Below, piece after piece: positions 24,599-32,832 of a stretch of 64,000 bases of DNA. The position numbers and the translations under genes were made by a program. Each line of letters starts with the position of its first letter. Within the stretch, counting starts at the first letter, position 1. This DNA comes from an uncultured Burkholderiales bacterium (GTDB lineage: Bacteria > Pseudomonadota > Gammaproteobacteria > Burkholderiales > Burkholderiaceae), in assembly GCA_946480465.1 (NCBI GenBank), contig CAMLJY010000022.1:1-64000 (forward strand), in the 5' to 3' direction. The notes below the pieces were generated by a model, which made no database searches, had not been told where the DNA came from, and was given only the letters and a program-made list of their open reading frames with translations.

Positions 24599-25918
24599 AT
24601 GGGCTACGGACAGGGCCAAGGGCAGGGTTTGGGGCAAGGGCAAGGGCAAGGGCAGGGTCAAGGACAGGGCCAAGGACAAGGACAAGGGCAGGGGCAGGGC
24701 CAGGGCCAGGGCCAGGGCCAGGGCCAGGGCCAGGGCCAGGGCCAGGGCCAGGGCCAGGGGCAAGGCCTGGGTCAAGGGCAGGGTTTCGGGGATTGGCTGG
24801 GCGGCCGCACCGGAGCCGGCGGCGCCACGGGAACCGGGTATCTTGGTGGTTATGGCTACGTGCCGCGCAGTGCCTACGCGACGCCGGCCGACCTGGACCT
24901 GAAGCCCTGGACGGCCGAATTCACCACAGAGAACGGTGATCCGGCCTACCCGCTGGAATGCTGGCTCAACCCCTACCTGGATCCCGCCGCGCCGCTGGAA
25001 TGGCGGGTCGAGGACTGGGACCCCGCGCTGCGCTTCTGGGACCTGCCGTTCGATTCCACGCTCACCGAATGGCTGCAGGACCTGGACCTGTCGGCGGCCT
25101 CGGTGCAGGCTGCGCGCGAGTTCGCCGGCCAGCATGCACGCTGGGCCTACACCGGGCTGGACCGCGACGCGCTGGCCGGCCAGCTGGTCGCCGCCGGCTG
25201 GCTGGACGAGGCCAGCGACCTGCAGTGGCGCCTGTTGGGCGACCAGTCGAACGCCGCGGCGGCCTGGCAGGCGATCCAGCTGGAGCTGGGCACGTTGGGC
25301 GACCACATGCAGGACACGCGTGCGCGCTACCTGAACGAGGCGTGGGCCCAGGCCGATGGCATTCCGGGATATTTCCTGCACGTGCTGGGCATCGACCGCG
25401 ACAGCAAGCCGTGGACGATGCAACTGATCCGCTGCGGCCTGGCGATCGGCAACCTGGCCTACATGCACTACAAGTCGCGCTTCCGCCGCCCGCGGCCGTC
25501 CTTCCTGGCCCCGGGGCTGGTACCGCCGTTCGGCCCGCCACGACATCCGGCTTTTCCGAGCGGGCATTCCTTCCTCGGCCACTTCATCGCGCTGCTGCTG
25601 TTGGAAATCGACGGCGTGGCCCAGCGTTTCGGCGTGGGCATGGACATGAACGGGAACGTGGGCGTGCAAACCAGCTTCGCGGACATCAGCGGCAACGACC
25701 CGCTGGGCGGCGTGCTGTTCTGGCTGGCCGAGCGGCTGGGCGTGTCGCGCGAGCGCATCGGCGTGCACTACCCGAGCGACACCCGCGCCGGCCGCCACCT
25801 GGCCGGCGGCATCTGGAACGCCCTGTTCAACGACAACAACGCCGCCACCCGGCTGGTGGTGCCCACGCTGCACCTGGTGCTGAACCGGGCGCGCGCCGAA
25901 TGGGTTCGCAGCCCCTGA
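24599..25918 (+). CDS. PAP2/vanadium-haloperoxidase-family enzyme with N-terminal Gly-Gln repeat
   Basis: This 439-residue protein has no signal peptide. Residues 4-62 are an almost pure (Gly-Gln)n tract broken only by Leu11 and Leu57, then a Gly-rich stretch to about residue 85. The C-terminal half has a complete PAP2/vanadium-haloperoxidase active site: K292-x6-R299-P300, P320-S-G-H323, and S383-R384-x5-H390-x3-D394. These residues bind phosphate or vanadate, so it is a phosphatase or a haloperoxidase; the motifs cannot separate the two. The ATG follows CAGGAGCGGAGG. It lies 41 bp after the TPR regulator gene and may be its target. Confidence 0.88.
   Translation: MGYGQGQGQGLGQGQGQGQGQGQGQGQGQGQGQGQGQGQGQGQGQGQGQGQGQGQGLGQGQGFGDWLGGRTGAGGATGTGYLGGYGYVPRSAYATPADLDLKPWTAEFTTENGDPAYPLECWLNPYLDPAAPLEWRVEDWDPALRFWDLPFDSTLTEWLQDLDLSAASVQAAREFAGQHARWAYTGLDRDALAGQLVAAGWLDEASDLQWRLLGDQSNAAAAWQAIQLELGTLGDHMQDTRARYLNEAWAQADGIPGYFLHVLGIDRDSKPWTMQLIRCGLAIGNLAYMHYKSRFRRPRPSFLAPGLVPPFGPPRHPAFPSGHSFLGHFIALLLLEIDGVAQRFGVGMDMNGNVGVQTSFADISGNDPLGGVLFWLAERLGVSRERIGVHYPSDTRAGRHLAGGIWNALFNDNNAATRLVVPTLHLVLNRARAEWVRSP
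24608..24784 (+). repeat. 6-bp coding repeat (GGNCAR), Gly-Gln tract
   Basis: About 29 hexamers encode Gly-Gln. The downstream part (about 24698-24757) is pure GGCCAG, while the upstream part uses mixed Gly and Gln codons. Gain or loss of units would keep the frame, so length variation rather than on/off switching is expected. Confidence 0.92.
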
Positions 25919-25962
25919 TCGCACGCGGCTTGCGGCGCTTCGCACGTGGCGTCCCCGCTTCG

Positions 25963-25995
25963 ACGACATCGGCGCCTCGTGGGCGCCGATGTCGT
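25963..25995. terminator. 14-bp hairpin between convergent genes
   Basis: A perfect stem (arms 25963-25976 and 25982-25995, core GACATCGGCGCC / GGCGCCGATGTC) with a 5-base loop lies between the PAP2-type gene and the HEFGH-protein gene. There is no T-tract, but the position and strength suit bidirectional termination in a GC-rich genome. Confidence 0.6.
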
Positions 25996-26014
25996 TGAGG
26001 GGGGTCACCGCGCG

Positions 26015-28624
26015 TCAGCTGGGGATGATGCGCAGCCCCATGTTGTTGTCGTTGGCCACCAGGTCGAGCAGGCGTTCGGCATCGGTCGGTGGCGTCGCGA
26101 AGGCACAGGGCAGGGCGGCCAGCGGGTCGCTGTTGGCGCGGTCGCCATCGCAGCTGGCGATGACGAGCACGACTGCCCCCGGCGCCGCGGCCAGCGGCGA
26201 CGCGAAGCTGACCGGCTGGATCCCGCCCTCGGGCCCGATGTGCGGCACCGCCACCTGGCCGGCCGACACCCAGGCCAGGCCACCCGGCGGCGAGACCCAG
26301 GCCGTGACCTCGACGTCCAGCGCCGGCTCGGTACCCCGGTTGCGCACCTGCACGTCGATCGTGTTGCCGACCCAGTGGATGGCGCCGGCGCTGGCATGCC
26401 AGGGCTGCACGTTGCCGTCGTCCCAGCCCAGCGGCACCGGCGCGTAGCCGCCCGTCGCGCGATCGCCCTGACCCGGAATGTGAACGTCCACCGCCGGCGG
26501 CAGGCCGGGACCTTCGGCCCAGGCAACCGGGGTGGCGGCGTCGTCGACCGCGTACAGCCCCTGCTGCTCGAAGGCCCAGCGGATCACCTTGTGCGCGGTG
26601 CCGCCGGTGCGCGCCATCGGCCGCTGCGGGCCGGGGGCCCAGGTGGGCAGCACGTTCCAGCTGGTCGTGCCGACGTCGGCATCGATCAGCGCGGAGACGA
26701 ACTGGTCCGCGCTGGCGCTGGGCACCGTGGCGGCCGGGCCGAGCAGCGCGGTCGCTCGCATCAGCAGGTAGAGCGTGTAGTCGGACGCACGGCGGCGCTG
26801 CTCGCCGCGGCCGGCACTGGCGCCGCCCAGTGCCTCGTAGGCGCGGAACAGCGAGCTGGACAACAGCTGCTCCGCGAAGTAGCCGGTGTAGGCCATCGGC
26901 CGGCGCTGCACGCCGGCCAGGCGCCGCGTATTGCGGCGGCCGCACCAGCACCAGCCGAGCATCGGGTTGCGGTCGTGCCGGCGGCCGGTGCGCACCCAGG
27001 GAAAGGTGATGTGGCGCGCCGGCGCCTCCTGCAGGCCCGAGTCGGGATCGGCGGCGATGGCCGCCATCGCATCGCCGGCGCTGTGGGCGAAGGGCAGCTC
27101 GATGTCGCCGGTGCTGGCGTAGCAGAGCACGTGGCCGAATTCATGCCAGGCCCAGCGCGGGTCGGCCGCCAGGCCCAGCGGCTCGAGCCGTGGGCGGGCC
27201 GGGCGTTCGATGGCGCCATGGGTGGTCGATGCGATGCCGAACACCACTTCCAGCAGCGGCAGCCGGTCGCGCCGGTACGGCTCGTCCAGCGGCAGGGCCT
27301 CGCCCGCCAGCTGGACCTGGGCGTTGATGGCGCGGCCGTCGTTCGCGCCGCGCAGCGCGTCGTGGTGCCGCATCACCAGCGGCAGGCCGGCCAGGCGGAA
27401 CAGCTGGAGCGGCTGCAGGCCGTAGGCGGTGATGCGTTCGAACAGGGCGGTGCCGCGCTGCCAGGCATGCAGCGCCCCCAGGTCGTGCGAACGCAGCGCC
27501 GGATCGGTGCCGATGGCCACCTGCTGCACCGCCACGTGGGCGGGCCGGCGCAGGCGGCTCTCGCGCACTTCCACCCAGCGCTCGCCGCTGCCCGCGGGAT
27601 CGTCCAGCGCCAGCGCGAAGGGGTTCGGCGCGGAGACCGGCAGCCACGCCGGCGGGTTGCGCAGTGCATCCAGCGCGGCGGCGCCGCGGGTGGGCGCGCG
27701 CTGCTGCAGCGTCTCGGCCGGGCCCATCGAAGCGGGGTCGCGTTCGAAGGTGGAGACCAGGTGGCTGACCAGCTCGAAGCGGTAGTCGGCCTCCACGTGG
27801 ATGGTGTCGGCCACCAAGCGGCCCGCCTCGTGCCGCAGCGGGATGTGCACGCCCCAGGCGTAGATGCGCCGCAGCTTGTCGGTCAGCGCGGCGGTGCCGC
27901 TGAGGTAGAGCGAGGGCAGCGAGCGCAGCACGCTGAGCCCGTCGATGCTGAGGGTGTCGAAGCCCAGCGCCTGCGCGATGGGCTCGATGAAGATGTCGAT
28001 CGGAATGCCGCCTTCGCGCGGGTGGTAGTCGACCTCACCGATGCGCACCGGCTCGTCCAGGTCGGTCCAGGCCAGGTCCAGCGCCGAGAAGCTGGCGCCC
28101 GTGATGCGCACGCGGCGGCGCCCGCCCTGCGGCGGCCCGACGTGGGCCACCACCCGCAGGCCGATGCGGCCGCCGTAGCTGGACTGGCCTTCACCTGTGG
28201 CCTGCAGCTGGTTGCCCGCCAGCAGCACGCAGGTGTGATCGGCCGCGTCGCCGGCGCCGCGGCTGAGGCGGAACGACAGCCGGCCGTCCGCCTCGCCGCC
28301 TTCGCGCGGGGCCGCGCCCAGCCACGCGAAGCCGCTGCCGCTGCGCGGCTGCAGGTCCTTGGGGATGCGGCGCAGCGGATCGTCGGCGTCGATGGCTTCG
28401 GACAGGCGGGCCAGGTAGCGTTCGGCCAGCGCGAACAGCTCGCCCAGCGCGAAGCGCTCGTCATGGCCGCTCACATCGCCGGTAAATGGATGGGTCGGGT
28501 GACGCACCATCGACACGTGCGGGCGGCCGCTGGCGTCGACGCCGCGTTCGATGTGCACGGCCGGGGTGTCGGCGGACCAGGCGGGTGCGTCCTTGTCCTT
28601 CCGCTTCCTGCTGGGTTCGGTCAT
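26015..28624 (-). CDS. Large protein of unknown function with HEFGH metallopeptidase-like motif
   Basis: This 869-residue protein starts MTEPSRKRKDKDAPAW and has no signal peptide or membrane helix. Mid-protein it has WH494E495FGH498, then, after 15 residues, H514-SAGD518. HExxH followed by a further His/Asp suggests a gluzincin- or fungalysin-like zinc site, but I cannot assign a family. A Cys/Arg-rich segment follows (LGWCWCGRRNTRR). Residues about 745-845 look like a CARDB-type beta domain (IDVQVRNRGTEPALDVEVTAWVS). The N-terminal 450 residues are mixed alpha/beta without known motifs. It is convergent to the PAP2-type gene. A role in the same process is possible but unproven. Confidence 0.75.
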   Translation of the reverse strand: MTEPSRKRKDKDAPAWSADTPAVHIERGVDASGRPHVSMVRHPTHPFTGDVSGHDERFALGELFALAERYLARLSEAIDADDPLRRIPKDLQPRSGSGFAWLGAAPREGGEADGRLSFRLSRGAGDAADHTCVLLAGNQLQATGEGQSSYGGRIGLRVVAHVGPPQGGRRRVRITGASFSALDLAWTDLDEPVRIGEVDYHPREGGIPIDIFIEPIAQALGFDTLSIDGLSVLRSLPSLYLSGTAALTDKLRRIYAWGVHIPLRHEAGRLVADTIHVEADYRFELVSHLVSTFERDPASMGPAETLQQRAPTRGAAALDALRNPPAWLPVSAPNPFALALDDPAGSGERWVEVRESRLRRPAHVAVQQVAIGTDPALRSHDLGALHAWQRGTALFERITAYGLQPLQLFRLAGLPLVMRHHDALRGANDGRAINAQVQLAGEALPLDEPYRRDRLPLLEVVFGIASTTHGAIERPARPRLEPLGLAADPRWAWHEFGHVLCYASTGDIELPFAHSAGDAMAAIAADPDSGLQEAPARHITFPWVRTGRRHDRNPMLGWCWCGRRNTRRLAGVQRRPMAYTGYFAEQLLSSSLFRAYEALGGASAGRGEQRRRASDYTLYLLMRATALLGPAATVPSASADQFVSALIDADVGTTSWNVLPTWAPGPQRPMARTGGTAHKVIRWAFEQQGLYAVDDAATPVAWAEGPGLPPAVDVHIPGQGDRATGGYAPVPLGWDDGNVQPWHASAGAIHWVGNTIDVQVRNRGTEPALDVEVTAWVSPPGGLAWVSAGQVAVPHIGPEGGIQPVSFASPLAAAPGAVVLVIASCDGDRANSDPLAALPCAFATPPTDAERLLDLVANDNNMGLRIIPS

Positions 28625-28719
28625 GGCGGAGCGCGGCTGGCCGCGCAATTCGGCTGTTTGTAGCAGAGCCCGGCGGCGCGGCACCCACCGGAATGGGGAC
28701 GCGCGCACCGGGCCATGGT

Positions 28720-29388
28720 TCAGTGCGGCCACGCCTGCCGCGGCACGTGACGCAAGGCGGCGGCCACCGGCGGGATGCCGGCGGCGCGCAGCAGCAGGCC
28801 CTCGATGCTGCGTGCTCCGAGCTTGGCGCGCAAGGACAGGATCTGCGTGCGGATGGTGGACAGCGCGACGCCATGCTCGGCCGCCACCTCGCGCGGCGAG
28901 GCGTCGCGCAGCAGGGCGGCCAGCACGCGGCGCTCGGCCAGGGTCAGGCCATGGGCGGTGCCGAACAGCTCCAGGCCGATGGCCGAGCAGGGCTCGCGCC
29001 GGCCCAGCAGCAGCAGCACCAGCGGTTCGGCGCCGTCGCCCTGCGGCAGCGGCACCACCGAGGTCAGCAGCCAGTCCTTGGCGTGCTCCAGCAGCACCAT
29101 CTGGCGCCGTCCCTGCTGCGCCGCCGCGCGCAGCGCGCGGTGCAGCGGCCCGCCTTCGCCGGCGGTGGTGCAGCCCACGGCCGTGCCCTGCCAGCACAGC
29201 AGCCGGCCGTCATCCAGTTCGCGTCGCGCGGCCTGGTTGGCCACGCGCACGATGCCTTCGCCGTCGCAGACCAGGATGCCCGAGTCGATCTCGTCGATCA
29301 GGCAGCACAGCAAGGCGGTGGCGGCCGAAGCCGCGGAGTGCAGCGGCGCGGATGCAGGCGCCGAAGCAGCAATCGATGCGTGGAACAT
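28720..29388 (-). CDS. LuxR-type regulator with N-terminal PAS-like domain
   Basis: This 222-residue protein has a GerE/LuxR helix-turn-helix at the C-terminus (LTLAERRVLAALLRDASPREVAAEHGVALSTIRTQILSLRAKLG, in short motifs, residues about 152-200). The N-terminal part (LIDEIDSGILVCDGEGIVRVANQAARREL) reads as a PAS-like sensor, not as a phospho-receiver, since no DD...D...K set is seen. The start has GGGAG seven bases upstream; a 24-residue longer frame lacks a site. It may sense a small molecule directly. A short histidine kinase gene lies 208 bp upstream on the same strand. Confidence 0.82.
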   Translation of the reverse strand: MFHASIAASAPASAPLHSAASAATALLCCLIDEIDSGILVCDGEGIVRVANQAARRELDDGRLLCWQGTAVGCTTAGEGGPLHRALRAAAQQGRRQMVLLEHAKDWLLTSVVPLPQGDGAEPLVLLLLGRREPCSAIGLELFGTAHGLTLAERRVLAALLRDASPREVAAEHGVALSTIRTQILSLRAKLGARSIEGLLLRAAGIPPVAAALRHVPRQAWPH

Positions 29389-29596
29389 GACAACTCCCGT
29401 TGAAACCGGGCCGACGGCGACCGGTCGACCCCTGGGGATGCACTGTCGCAAACGCCGCATCCGCGGTCCTTTGTCACGCTGAAGCGCTTGCTAAACGTTC
29501 CTAAGCGGAATAAAGCGACGGCCGCGCGGCTGGGCCGGGCGGCACGGTCCGGGGGGAGGATGTGTGGGAATGTGTGGGAAGGGCCGTCCGCGGCCG

Positions 29597-30361
29597 TCAG
29601 GTGCCGCCGGGCAGCCACACGCACACCGTGGTGCCGGTGCCGGGCACCGACTCGATCGCCAGCGCGCCGCCCAGGCCGCGCACCAGCCGTTCGCAGCTGG
29701 CCAGCCCGAGGCCCGAGCCGGGCACGCCGCGCCGTACCGCGGCACCGCGGCGGTAGGGGCGGAAGAGCTGGCGCAGCTGGGCCGCGCTCATGCCGGGACC
29801 GGTGTCGGCGATGCGCAGTTCGACCCCGGCACCTGTCGCCGCGGGATCGCACGGCCCTGCGCTGATCCGGATGTGTCCCTGGGGCCGGTTGTGCAGCAGC
29901 GCGTTGGCAAGCAGGTTCAGCACCACGCGGCCCAGCGCGCGCGTTTCGCCGCGCGCCGGCAAGGCCGCCGGCAGCCTGCAGTCCAGCGTGATGCCGGCCA
30001 CCGCGGCACGCGGTTCGATCAGCGGCAGCGCCGCGCGCACGACCGCGGCCAGGTCCACGGGCCCGGCCGGCGGCCGGCGCCGCAGGTGGCGCTCGCGCGA
30101 GGTCTCGAGCACGTCCTCGACGATCGCGAGCATGTCGTCGCCCGCATCACGCAGCACGGCCAGGCGGTGCAGGTGGCGCGGCGGCAGCGGGTCCTGCGCG
30201 TCGGCCATCAGCAGCTGCACGATGCCCAGGATGCCGTTCAGCGGCGTGCGCAGGTCGTGCACCAGCTGCGCCACGTCGAGCACCTGCTGCGCCCGCGTGG
30301 TCGCCGTGCCATGCAGGCCATCGGCAGGACCGCAGGCCGAAGGGGTGGAACTGCCGTGCAT
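29597..30361 (-). CDS. Short cytoplasmic sensor histidine kinase
   Basis: This 254-residue protein has a HisKA dimerisation/phospho-acceptor domain (VHDLRTPLNGILG, His35) and a complete HATPase_c domain: N-box NLLANALLHN, G1 box IADTGPGM, F-box LFRPYRRG, G2 box GSGLGLASCERLVRGLGG. No sensor domain or membrane helix precedes the HisKA, so its signal must come from a partner or from the cytoplasm. No response-regulator gene is adjacent; the neighbour on the same strand is the PAS-LuxR protein, which lacks a receiver. It is divergent from the ATPase gene at 30697 with a 335-bp region between. Confidence 0.88.
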   Translation of the reverse strand: MHGSSTPSACGPADGLHGTATTRAQQVLDVAQLVHDLRTPLNGILGIVQLLMADAQDPLPPRHLHRLAVLRDAGDDMLAIVEDVLETSRERHLRRRPPAGPVDLAAVVRAALPLIEPRAAVAGITLDCRLPAALPARGETRALGRVVLNLLANALLHNRPQGHIRISAGPCDPAATGAGVELRIADTGPGMSAAQLRQLFRPYRRGAAVRRGVPGSGLGLASCERLVRGLGGALAIESVPGTGTTVCVWLPGGT

Positions 30362-30574
30362 CGAAAGCTCCCGGCGGGTGACGACGCTGCGAGTCTAGGA
30401 GCGGCATTCGGCCCCAGCCAATTCGAATTGCGGATCCATGGCATAAGGCTGGGTTATGAATGCGCAGAGGCGAAATGCGCTCGATGGATGGCCGGCCGCC
30501 GGAACGGCGCGCAGGCCTGGACCGATGCGCCATCGCCATCACGTACCGCGAGTGCAGCGCAAAGCCGCGTGCCG

Positions 30575-30606
30575 GTCCAATCAGATTTCGTGATGCGCCG
30601 CATCAG
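30575..30606 (-). promoter_or_regulatory. Repeated operator, copy A (reverse orientation)
   Basis: This is the first of three copies of a 32-nt sequence in the transporter cluster. Read on the minus strand, it holds the dyad TGATGCG-G-CGCATCA followed by TCTGATTGGAC. It lies 90 bp upstream of the first ATPase start, within the 335-bp divergent region, which otherwise holds only a possible -10 (TATGCT near 30655). Confidence 0.7.
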
Positions 30607-30696
30607 GCGCAACAGCACTGGAAATTCACCAATGCGCCGCGGCGCCTGCCCCGCTATGCTGCGCCCCGGCGTGACTGCACGATCCAAGGATGCCGA

Positions 30697-31782
30697 GTGA
30701 AGACGGTGCGCGTTGAATGCCGGGACATCCGGCTGTCCTATGGCCCGGTGGAGGTGTTGAAGGACGTCAACATCGAGATCGAGCCGGGCGAGTTCTTCGC
30801 GCTGCTCGGCCCGTCGGGCTGCGGCAAGTCCTCCTTGCTGCGCGCCATCGCCGGCTTTGCGCGGCAAAGCCACGGCCAGGTGCTGATCGACGGGCGCGAC
30901 GTCAGCGCCATGCCGCCCTGGGAACGTGGCATCGGCCTGGTGTTCCAGAACTTCGCGCTGTGGCCCCACCTGAACGTGTGGGACAACGTGGCCTTCGGCC
31001 TGGTCGAGCGCCGCGTGGGACGCGCCGAGATCCGCGAGCGCGTCGGCCGCGCGCTGGAGCTGGTGGGCCTGTCGGCGCTGGCCGCGCGCAAGCCCGGCGA
31101 GCTGTCGGGAGGCCAGCAGCAGCGGGTGGCGCTGGCGCGCACCATCGTCACCGAGCCCGCGGTGCTGCTGCTGGACGAGCCGCTGTCCAACCTGGACCGG
31201 AGGCTGCGCACGCAGATGCGGCGCGAGCTGCTGGCGTTGCAGCGGCGCGTCGGCATCACGACCATCTTCGTCACCCACGACCAGGAAGAGGCGATGACCA
31301 CCGCCGATCGCATGGCCGTGCTGGACCAGGGTGTGGTGCAGCAGATCGGCCCGCCGGCCGCGCTGTACGACTACCCGGCCAACACCTTCATCGCCGGCTT
31401 CGTGGGCACCGCCAACATGCTGCAGGGCGAGGTGCGCGCGCGCCAGGGCGGCATGCTGACGCTGCACGTGGCGGGCATCGGCGACCTCAGCTTCCCGGCC
31501 CATCCGGACCTGCCGCAAAGCAGCGCGATGACGGTGAGCTTCCGCCCACAGACGCTGCGCATGGAGGTGGCCGACGCGGTGCTCGACGGCCGCTACCTGT
31601 GGATGCCCGGCCGCGTGGCGTCGAATGAATTCCTCGGGGAGTACTCGCGCTACCACGTCGACGTCGGCGGCCACCTGGTCGCCGTCGACGAGCCGCACCG
31701 CACGGGGCTCTCGAAGTTCCCGGTCGGCGCGTCGGTCAGCATCGGCATCGAGCCCTCGCAAGTGCGGTTGTTCGCCGCCTAA
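30697..31782 (+). CDS. ABC transporter ATPase (iron/phosphonate/polyamine type), copy 1
   Basis: This 361-residue ATPase starts with GTG, with AAGGA six bases upstream. Walker A GPSGCGKS lies at residues 38-45, the Q-loop FQNFALWPH near 87, the signature LSGGQQQRVALAR near 137, Walker B VLLLDEPLSN near 158, and the H-loop VTHDQEEAMT. A C-terminal TOBE-like regulatory domain follows. It resembles FbpC/PotA and the putative 2-aminoethylphosphonate ATPases. A closely similar 361-residue paralogue is encoded at 37509-38594 (shared NVAFGLVERR, RITTIF-type and ALYDYPAN segments), and only one permease gene is present, so the two ATPases may form a heterodimer or be alternatives. Confidence 0.92.
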   Translation: MKTVRVECRDIRLSYGPVEVLKDVNIEIEPGEFFALLGPSGCGKSSLLRAIAGFARQSHGQVLIDGRDVSAMPPWERGIGLVFQNFALWPHLNVWDNVAFGLVERRVGRAEIRERVGRALELVGLSALAARKPGELSGGQQQRVALARTIVTEPAVLLLDEPLSNLDRRLRTQMRRELLALQRRVGITTIFVTHDQEEAMTTADRMAVLDQGVVQQIGPPAALYDYPANTFIAGFVGTANMLQGEVRARQGGMLTLHVAGIGDLSFPAHPDLPQSSAMTVSFRPQTLRMEVADAVLDGRYLWMPGRVASNEFLGEYSRYHVDVGGHLVAVDEPHRTGLSKFPVGASVSIGIEPSQVRLFAA

Positions 31783-31794
31783 CGCCTCAAGGGA

Positions 31795-32676
31795 ATGGAG
31801 CTTTACCAGGTCCGCGCCTTCGTCACGGTCGCGCGCGTCGGCAACGTCACCAAGGCGGCCGATGCGCTGTGCGTGACGCAGCCCGCGGTGACCGGCCAGC
31901 TGAAGAGCCTGGAGCAGAGCCTGGGCGTGACGCTGTTCGACCGCGGCAGCGGCCGGCTGCAGCTGACCAAGGCCGGCGAGATGCTGCTGCCCCATGCCGA
32001 GGCGCTGCTGGCCGCCAGCACCGAGCTGCTGGGCGCGGCCAAGCGCATGCAGGGCGACCTGCGAGGCCGCATCGAGATCGGCATTCCGGGCGAATCCCCC
32101 GATTTCATGCGGCTGGGGCCGCTGACCACCGAGCTGCGGCGCGCGCTGCCGCTGGTGGAGCTGAGCACGCGCAGCCTGCCTTCGAACGCCTTGCTCGACC
32201 ACATCAAGGCCGGCACGCTGGCGGCCGTGTTCCACGTCGGCATGCACCCGCCGGCCGAGCTCGAATGGCAGTCGCTGCGCTCGGTCAGCTACCGCGTCGC
32301 CATTCCGAATCACCTGCGCGCCGAGATGGAACTGGGCGGCTGGCGCGTGCTGGCCCGCCTGCCCTGGGTGGACGGCACGCCCGACTCGCACGTGCACCAT
32401 TTCCTGCGGGCCTTGTTCGACCAGCAGGGGTTGACGCCCAACGTCGCGGTGCAGAGCGCGGACACCGGCTCGCTCGACACCTTCGTGCGGGCCGGCACCG
32501 GCTGCGCGCTGCTGCGCGAGGAAGTGGCGCTGCCCGGCGTCGAGCGCGGCGAGTGGATGGTGTGGGGCGCGGCGCGCGTCGATGCGCGGCTCTTCCTCGC
32601 CACCACGGCGGACCGCGCCAGCGATCCGCTGATCGTCGCGCTGCTGTCGGTGCTGAAGGGCGTGTGGAAGCCTTGA
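31795..32676 (+). CDS. LysR-family transcriptional regulator of the transporter cluster
   Basis: This 293-residue protein has the N-terminal helix-turn-helix YQVRAFVTVARVGNVTKAAD, VTQPAVTGQLKSLEQSLGV (residues about 4-60) and a LysR substrate-binding effector domain. Its start is 12 bp after the first ATPase stop, so the two are co-transcribed. It is the only regulator gene inside the cluster and so the best candidate to bind the repeated dyad sites upstream of the ATPase and both binding-protein genes. The ligand is unknown. Confidence 0.9.
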   Translation: MELYQVRAFVTVARVGNVTKAADALCVTQPAVTGQLKSLEQSLGVTLFDRGSGRLQLTKAGEMLLPHAEALLAASTELLGAAKRMQGDLRGRIEIGIPGESPDFMRLGPLTTELRRALPLVELSTRSLPSNALLDHIKAGTLAAVFHVGMHPPAELEWQSLRSVSYRVAIPNHLRAEMELGGWRVLARLPWVDGTPDSHVHHFLRALFDQQGLTPNVAVQSADTGSLDTFVRAGTGCALLREEVALPGVERGEWMVWGAARVDARLFLATTADRASDPLIVALLSVLKGVWKP

Positions 32677-32743
32677 AGACCTGCATGGCAGCGTTCGGCG
32701 CAGCGACTTTGCATTGCAGGGCCTGATCCGAGGCCGCGGCGGC

Positions 32744-32775
32744 TTGATGGCCGCCATCAGAAGCTGTGATTGGAC
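32744..32775 (+). promoter_or_regulatory. Repeated operator, copy B
   Basis: This is the second copy of the 32-nt sequence: dyad TGATGGC-C-GCCATCA (7-bp arms) followed by GAAGCTGTGATTGGAC. It lies 57 bp upstream of the first binding-protein ATG, in a gap with no coding sequence. Confidence 0.75.
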
Positions 32776-32832
32776 GCGGCGGGCCGGTCCGGACTCCAAT
32801 CGTTCCACCTGGAACGAGGAGGCTCTCACACC

